From positions 26,666,300-26,730,299 of the forward strand of contig CM064431.1 of assembly GCA_032690845.1 (NCBI GenBank): a stretch of DNA of 64,000 bases, in the 5' to 3' direction. The notes beneath the pieces were generated by a model that saw nothing but the letters and a program-made list of their open reading frames with translations, searched no databases and was not told the DNA's origin. The DNA comes from Eleusine coracana subsp. coracana (Eukaryota > Streptophyta > Magnoliopsida > Poales > Poaceae). Below, in pieces: positions 58,501 to 64,000 of the stretch. Numbering within the stretch: position 1 is the stretch's first letter; each line of letters starts with the position of its first letter. A program made the position numbers and the translations under genes.

Positions 58501-60470
58501 ATAAGGCAAAGGCATCTACAGTTGAGAAATTACTTCCCCCTACTGATCTTACAACTTTGAGGAGTTTTCTTGGACATGCCAACTTCTATCGTAGATTTGT
58601 TAAGGATTATTCGAAGATTGCTAAACCCCTGATAGAATTGTTAAAGCAAGATACAAAATTTGTTATGGATGAGGAAAGACTCTTGGCCTTCAGGAGATTA
58701 AAGGAAGTTCTATGCTCTGCACCCATTATGTAGCCACCTGATTGGAGTCTACCTTTTGAAATTATGTGTGATGCAAGTGACTATGCAGTTGGAGTTGTTC
58801 TTGGACAACGGAAGGAAGGTAAAGTGCATGCTATTTATTATGCTAGCAAAACTTTGAATAAGGCGCAAATAAATTATACAACAACTGAGAAGGAGATGCT
58901 AGCTGTTATATTTGCTTTTGAGAAGTTTAGATCCTACATTATAAATTCTAAGGTGATCGTATATACTGATCATGCTGCTATAAGATACTTGGTTTCAAAG
59001 AAGGAGTCTAAACCTCGGTTAATGCGATGGGTATTGATGCTGCAAGAATTTGATTTGGAGATAAGAGATAAGAAAGGAGTAGAAAATTCTGTAGCAGATC
59101 ATTTATCTCGTCTTGAATCACCATCAACTGAGCCAATAAGAGATGAAATGTGACAAGAGCAGTTATTTGCCACATTTGATCGTAGAGAGAACTGGATGAT
59201 GGATATTATCAAAGGTTTCAAGGGACAAACTGATCTGATGAACAAGAACATAAGGAAAAGAGTTAAGAGTGAAATGAGAAAATTTTTATGGGCCGACCCA
59301 TACTTGTATAGGTATTGCGAGGATGGAGTAGTATGGAAATGTGTACCTAGAGAAGAAAGAGCAAGCATTTTAGCAAAATGTCATTCTTCGGATTATGGGG
59401 GACATTATGGCTACTTTAGAACACAGGCAAAGGTATGGGCAAGTGGATTCTATTGGCCTACTATGCATGAAGATGCAAAAAGGTATGTTGCAACATGTGC
59501 TCAATGCCAACGAATAGGGAATGTTAACAGTAGGAATGCAATCCCTCTTAAGTACAATCTTCAAGTCGATATCTTTGATGTTTGGGGTATGGATTTTATG
59601 GGACCCTTTATGAATTCTCATGGTTTCGAGTATATATTGGTCGCCGTTGATTATGTCTCCGAGTGGGTCGAAGCAATGGCATGCAAGGCTAACACTATAA
59701 GAGAATCAAGGAGTATACTTCAGGAGCAGATATTTCCTAGGTATGGGGTACCGAGGATAATAATTACAGATGGAGGATCCCATTTTACAGGAGGAGAATT
59801 TGCTAGGTTTTTAACCAAATCTAGAGTTTAACATAGAATTGGAACAGCCTACCATCCCCAGACAAATGGACAAGCAGAAACTTCAAATAAGCAATTAAAG
59901 GGAATTCTACAGAAGATTGTTACAAAGGAAGGAAAAGATTGGGCCACGAAGCTTAAAGGAGCGTTATGGGCATATAGGACGGCATTCAAGACACCAATTG
60001 GTATGACACCGTATCAATTCATCTATGGGAAATCGTGTCACCTACCGGTGGAATCAGAACATAAGGCTTATTGGGCTATAAAGGAGATGAATCTGAATCT
60101 TGATGCCACCGGCATGAAAAGGAAGATACAAATAAGTGAATTGGAAGAGATAAGATTGCGTGCATATGAAAATGCAGCCATATACAAGGAGAAAACAAAG
60201 AAGTGGTACGATAAGAAACTTTTAAAGAAGGAATTCAAGGAAGAAGATCGGGTGCTCCTATTTAACTCGTGATTCAGATTATTTGGTAAAGGCAAACTAC
60301 AAAGCAAATGGGAGGGACCTTATCTCGTGAATACGGAGTTACCTTCGGGAGCGGTAATTATAATGGATAGCAAGAGAAACAAGTACACGGTGAACGGACA
60401 GCGTCTAAAGGTATACCTAGAACCCGACACATTTGAATTAAAATCTTTTGATGTGTATTTCACTGTTTAG
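55593..60470 (+). pseudogene. Athila gag-pol polyprotein, seven nonsense codons, no frameshift
   Basis: One frame of 1626 codons runs from ATG 55593 to TAG 60468. Gag lies at about 55690-56260. Protease has CDFGSRVSLM near 56967. A palindrome array in the linker (57424-57530) is read as ADRR repeats. RT spans 57894-58733 (CIDYRSLNK, GTYAYRRMPFGL, catalytic FMDDFF). RNase H spans 58760-59100 (CDASDYAVG, YTDHAAI). The integrase has its HHCC part near 59375-59510 and a core with DFMGPF, ITDGGSHF and NGQAE (59590-59880), then GPYLVN near 60315. Stops: 55974, 56913, 57873, 58731, 59151, 59829 and 60270. Each can come from CAA, CAG or CGA by one C-to-T change. I saw no CCHC knuckle in gag. Confidence 0.9.
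57422..57530 (+). repeat. Five-palindrome array inside the pol frame
   Basis: Centres at 57430, 57451, 57478, 57499 and 57520, so the spacing is 21, 27, 21 and 21 bp, all multiples of three. They are read as DRRE, ADQL, ADRRD, ADRRD and ADRLN between protease and RT, where a variable linker is expected. Confidence 0.9.
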
Positions 60471-60765
60471 TGCCTCGTGTGGTCGAGCTTAATGACGTAA
60501 AACAAAAGCTTGTATTTTCCATAGTGATTTGGCAATTTAGTGTACCGCGCCGATCGGCGCAGCCCTGCACCGATCGGCGCGGCAGAGCCCTTTTTGTTTT
60601 GAGTCGGTTTCAAACCTTGCCTTTTTAAGACTCGTTAAATTCCACGAATAAGAGAAAGAGTCCTAGTCCAATTGGAAATCAAGGGATATAAATATGAGGT
60701 GACAGCAACCCCACAGATCAACTCGTATTACATCGTCACCAGAACAAACCCTAAGAGCAGAAGCA
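60471..60765 (+). other. Spacer before the 3' ORF
   Basis: About 295 bp, no gene. It contains a palindrome pair (60553/60573). It could hold a splice acceptor or promoter for the following ORF, but none is convincing by eye. Confidence 0.6.
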
Positions 60766-62337
60766 ATGGAAGGCGACGCATCGAGCAGAAACCAAGGCGG
60801 CGCCGATCGGCGCGACTCTTACGCCGATCGGCATGACCTCTGCGCCGATCAGCGCGACTCTGGAGCCGATCGGCTCGGCGGTGGATTTCCTCAGCCCTCT
60901 GCAAATTGGCCCTGGGAAGAAGTCGATGAAGTGTTGACACCAACACGAGATGATCCCCTTGTCTGGTCAGATCTGCGGAAGAAATTCATGAAGAAAAGCA
61001 AAGCTGACACGTGGAACGCCGACAAGGTGAAGATGGACAATGAACTTCGGCAGATGATGAAAAGAGTATTGGTGTGCAAAGGAAAATCAGTAGTACCTAT
61101 TGAAAGTGAAGTAGTTTCTCAAAGGTATACCATGGAAAATCTTCTTGATCTTGCTACGCCCTTGTCGTATGAGGATTTCCTATTTTTTGAAAGATCATTG
61201 ACTGAGCAAGAGAAGGAAGAGCTAGATGAAGAGAGTGCCCTCACAATTCATAGGTGCCGACTTTATGGTGAACATGACATTGCTGCCAAGTATGAACTCA
61301 AGCTGCGAGAGGAAGTCGAAGAAGCTATGTACCAGCTGGATGCGGAGACGGATCTTCAAGCTAGAAGGGATGAATCCTTTCCCAAGGTTCTTACCGATTG
61401 GAAAAGTTTTCAAGAAAATAAGATTCATAAGAACAGTTGTATTGAGGGTTGCAAGTGTTTTTTTTGTGCTAAAGATCTTCAACGTAAGGTGGAACTCCAA
61501 TTGGCAGAAGATCCAGTTTTCATACCTAGAGATTTGATATATGATGATGGCTGTCGCGCAGTTCCTGGAGGAAGGACACCTAAGGAGATTAATGATGAGA
61601 TTTTAATAAGGCAGCAGAATAAGGTGATCCGTGAGCGTAATCTAGAGCAGTTAGATAAGTATATGAAGGAAGCTATTGGCTGCGCCAATCGGCGCGACAC
61701 TGGAGCCGATCGACACGATCTGAAGATGGTTGAATTTATAGATCTGACGGCTCTGCCAAGTGAAGACGAAGAAACTGCTGCAAGGAAGTGTAAGATTACA
61801 CCAGAGGTTCGCAGATCTGCTAGATTATCGGGTAAGCCAATTCAGAATTATTCTGAATGGGATAGTGACTATATGTCATACTATTTGGAAACTTTGGAAA
61901 GCGGTGATCCTAGTGTGCCTGGAGATTTTAGTGATGATTTTGATATGCAAGGAAGCTTTGGTAGTCCTAAGTTTGAAAATCAGGAAACACTTGCAGAATG
62001 CAGTAATGATAGGGCAGCAGGAACTTCAATAAGAGTTAATGGTAATGCAGAGGGAAGTGGAGGAAGTCGCAATGGTGGAAGAATACCACTGCGCCGATCG
62101 GCTCAGCCTATGCGCCGATTGGCTCGGAGGAATTTGAATAGTGCCTCTCCTTACAGCGTTGAAAATCATAACCTGCAACCGCCTGCTTGCTGTCCTGTCT
62201 GTCGAAGAAACATTGAGAGACTATATCTAGACAGAGATCATGCTTACAGGAATCAAAGAGATATGGACCGTAGAATACAGGATACGATCGAGATGAACGA
62301 AGTGGACTACACTTTTCTCATAAGGAATATAAGATGA
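60766..62337 (+). CDS. Intact 523-codon Athila 3' ORF, unknown function
   Basis: Uninterrupted from ATG 60766 to TGA 62335-62337. It sits where Athila elements carry an env-like gene, but I see no signal peptide, membrane span or furin-type site, so an envelope role is not supported. Visible features: N-terminal palindrome-encoded repeats (four units, ADRRD/ADRHD/ADQRD/ADRLG, residues 13-40), then a charged helical region (about 60-210). A Cys cluster (CIEGCKCFFC, near 226-235) follows, another palindrome pair (residues 308-319), an acidic middle, a Ser/Gly-rich linker with a third pair, and a C-terminal CCPVCRRN that could bind metal with nearby His. It is unlike the ATHILA-type ORF of N1/N2. 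It is the only long intact frame among the retroelements here apart from the N1 protease and the element C remnant. Confidence 0.75.
   Translation: MEGDASSRNQGGADRRDSYADRHDLCADQRDSGADRLGGGFPQPSANWPWEEVDEVLTPTRDDPLVWSDLRKKFMKKSKADTWNADKVKMDNELRQMMKRVLVCKGKSVVPIESEVVSQRYTMENLLDLATPLSYEDFLFFERSLTEQEKEELDEESALTIHRCRLYGEHDIAAKYELKLREEVEEAMYQLDAETDLQARRDESFPKVLTDWKSFQENKIHKNSCIEGCKCFFCAKDLQRKVELQLAEDPVFIPRDLIYDDGCRAVPGGRTPKEINDEILIRQQNKVIRERNLEQLDKYMKEAIGCANRRDTGADRHDLKMVEFIDLTALPSEDEETAARKCKITPEVRRSARLSGKPIQNYSEWDSDYMSYYLETLESGDPSVPGDFSDDFDMQGSFGSPKFENQETLAECSNDRAAGTSIRVNGNAEGSGGSRNGGRIPLRRSAQPMRRLARRNLNSASPYSVENHNLQPPACCPVCRRNIERLYLDRDHAYRNQRDMDRRIQDTIEMNEVDYTFLIRNIR
60799..60877 (+). repeat. Four-palindrome array at the 3' ORF N-terminus
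   Basis: Centres at 60806, 60827, 60848 and 60869, exactly 21 bp apart, so each is read in the same frame. Copies vary in their outer bases (GCGCC, ACGCC, GAGCC) but keep the CGATC core. Confidence 0.92.
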
Positions 62338-63715
62338 ATTTTTCGAGTCTTGAACAGGCATGGTCTGCATGATTAGTGTGCTGAGTTTCTTCTCTTGCAA
62401 TGAGGACATTGCAAATTTTGAGTGTGGGGGAAGGGTTTTTCCATTAGTCATAGTTTTTAAGTGTTTTTGAGTCTACTTTCTCAGTTTTTAAGTGTTTTTG
62501 ATGAGTGTTTATTTAAGTTTGTGTGTGTGCTTAAGAGAGTCACGAGTCATGTTGAGAGTTGCTTCTAGGTCTTTTATGTAGTTTGAATTCTTGCATTGTC
62601 CTTAATAAAGTTAGTGTCGATTGTCAAATTGAAAGTGCCCCATGCTATTTATCTTGTCTTTCTGATGATCAATTGGTTGATTACTTAAAATTGTTGGTTA
62701 CCACTTAACTTTTGAGCTTTATATTTGTGAAAATTTCTTTTGACTCATCATAAGCTAAAGCAAAAGCAAGGTCTAAATATGACTACATAGCCGAGTGAAT
62801 GAGAGCAAGCTACACATTTGAACTAAGTGGATTGTAAGTAACTTTGTCAACTTTTTGCTCATGATTTCGACCAAGTTAGGAAAGGATGATCTATTTTGTT
62901 TATCTCTGTATTTCTAGCCATTCTTATCTAATTAAATTCCTTGCTATCATGAAAACCATACATCCTTGATACAACCTATATTCTCAATAAAAAGGAATTC
63001 AGAAAGTTTCCGCTGCTGATACAAGACAGAAATTGCTGATCATATCAGGGAATATAAAAAAAGAGGTGAAAGAAAAGAAAGTGAAAAAATATATACAGGT
63101 CACGACCGGCACTGTTGCAAAAATAAAAAAAGGAGGTTATTATAAAAAAAAAGGGGGTAAAGAGAAAAAAATATATATTCCCTAAGAGGCAGTAAGGTCA
63201 TCAAAGAAAGCAGAGTTCTGATTATTCCTCATTCTTTGCCAGTTGTTATCATCGAGTTTTCTTTTAGATCTTCTACATTCCTCTTCTCCATTAAAAGTTC
63301 TTTTCCAAGAAAATTCTTTCTTAATAGGCATGATTGAGCACATTATTGACATGGTTTATCTTATGGTTTAATTTAGTTATATAGCCCTACAAGATCCATA
63401 TACAATCCTTGATTAGATAGGAGAGGGAAGGAAATACACTTGAAGGACCTAGAGAAGACCAAATGCTTGATGTATGATGCTAAAAGATGAGTTGAGGAAA
63501 ACTAAAATTGTTTTTGAAAAAGTTTTGTGGTAATTTGATTAAGTTCAAGTAAGATATGTCGATCGGTTAAAAGGAGATGAGAGAAAATCTTTGTGGTGGG
63601 ATAATGAGTAAAAATGATGATAGAGATTGACTGCATGAGGGATGGTGTGAAAATTCTTATTACTATTTGATTTTGTATTGCTCGAGGACTAGCAATGATT
63701 TGAGTGTGGGGGAAC
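62338..63715 (+). other. Athila 3' non-coding region and polypurine tracts
   Basis: No credible gene in about 1.4 kb. A polypurine-like motif (AATTTTGAGTGTGGGGGAAG) lies at 62411-62435, and the terminal polypurine tract (TTTGAGTGTGGGGGAAC) at 63698-63715 abuts the LTR. Between 63045 and 63180 there is a purine-rich, AT-rich stretch with A and G runs. Confidence 0.8.
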
Positions 63716-64000
63716 TGTTGGCACTTCCGAAGTGCCCCTTTTATATGTGAATATTACCCCAATTAGAGCATAATTGATACTAATTTAGGCCATTTACCTA
63801 TGATATTGCCTATATATTTGTATATGCGTTGTTTTGGAGCTTTCTTGCAGAAACAGGTAAAATTGGCGATTAAAGTGATGCTGGAGAGGACAGGAATCCA
63901 GAACCGGCGAAAAGCACTAAAGAAGCCTAGTGCGCCGATCGGCGCAGCCCATGAGTCGATCAGCGCAAGGGTGTTTTGGCCCACAGAAGTGACCGAGGGC
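63716..64000 (+). repeat. Autonomous Athila 3' LTR, first 285 bp
   Basis: Begins TGTTGGCACTTCC and matches the 5' LTR at 54107; cut by the window end. One palindrome pair (63938/63959). Confidence 0.92.

Larger units (their letters stand above)
54107..64000 (+). mobile_element. Autonomous-type Athila element (runs off window)
   Basis: 5' LTR 54107-55470, intact tRNA-Asp-type primer site, a single long gag-pol frame, a 523-codon ORF, polypurine tract, and the first 285 bp of the 3' LTR at the window end. It is inserted in the gag of N2, so it is the youngest event in this part. The LTR ends, the first ~300 bp of LTR, the primer site and the polypurine tract match N1/N2, while the middle of the LTR, gag and the 3' ORF differ. 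The gag-pol frame has seven stops, so this copy is not itself competent. Confidence 0.92.

Noticed and set aside
60766..62337. Calling the 3' ORF an envelope gene
   Set aside because: Position alone suggests it; there is no visible signal peptide, transmembrane segment or cleavage site.

Overview
The window is plant nuclear DNA and almost certainly comes from a grass. It holds the 3' end of one ordinary host gene, a MYB-CC transcription factor with intact splice junctions, followed by more than 60 kb of nested LTR retrotransposons. No bacterial-type genes, CRISPR arrays, rRNA or tRNA genes are visible. The organism call rests on the intron-containing MYB-CC exons and on retroelement classes typical of grass genomes (SIRE/Maximus Copia, Athila, Tat and chromovirus-like Ty3-gypsy). 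I cannot name the species.

Layout. 1-1925: last three visible exons of the MYB-CC gene (+ strand). 2857-32060: a SIRE/Maximus-like Copia element on the minus strand, with 1.42-kb LTRs and TSD tctat. It has been split by three later insertions. These are a 10-kb non-autonomous Athila-like gypsy element (N1, 5016-15046, TSD ttcat, in the Copia post-pol ORF), a 6-kb gag-protease-only gypsy element (B, 20649-26692, TSD gcatg/acatg, at the gag/pol junction), and an LTR-like sequence (family A, about 28531-30367, in gag). 32061-33547: fragments, including a second piece of the family-A LTR. 33548-37892: an internally deleted gypsy element (C) with two 899-bp LTRs. 37919-44761: a Tat-lineage element on the minus strand, with a long antisense ORF, cut on its 5' side. 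44762-54106: a second non-autonomous Athila copy (N2, minus strand) carrying a truncated copy of element C. 54107 to the window end: an autonomous-type Athila element (+) inserted in the N2 gag. It encodes gag-PR-RT-RNaseH-IN in one frame plus an intact 523-codon ORF of unknown function.

How the parts relate. N1 and N2 lack RT, RNase H and integrase. They share the LTR ends, the first few hundred LTR bases, the tRNA-Asp-type primer site and the polypurine tract with the autonomous element at 54107, so they look like a non-autonomous/autonomous pair.

Most striking signal. All the Athila-like elements are seeded with a short palindrome (consensus GCGCCGATCGGCGC and close variants) that almost always occurs in pairs or short arrays. 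I measured 38 neighbouring centre-to-centre intervals from the printed coordinates: 26 are 21 bp, 9 are 20 bp and 3 are 19 bp. Every interval inside a reading frame is exactly 21 bp. The palindrome has no stop codon in any frame, so it is tolerated in gag, pol, the ATHILA-type ORF and the novel 3' ORF, where it is read as ADRR, APIGA or RRSA. Pairs also recur at fixed sites in the LTRs, including 50-140 bp upstream of the TATA box. Two unrelated LTR families here (the Copia LTR and family A) carry their own, different, short dyad repeats.
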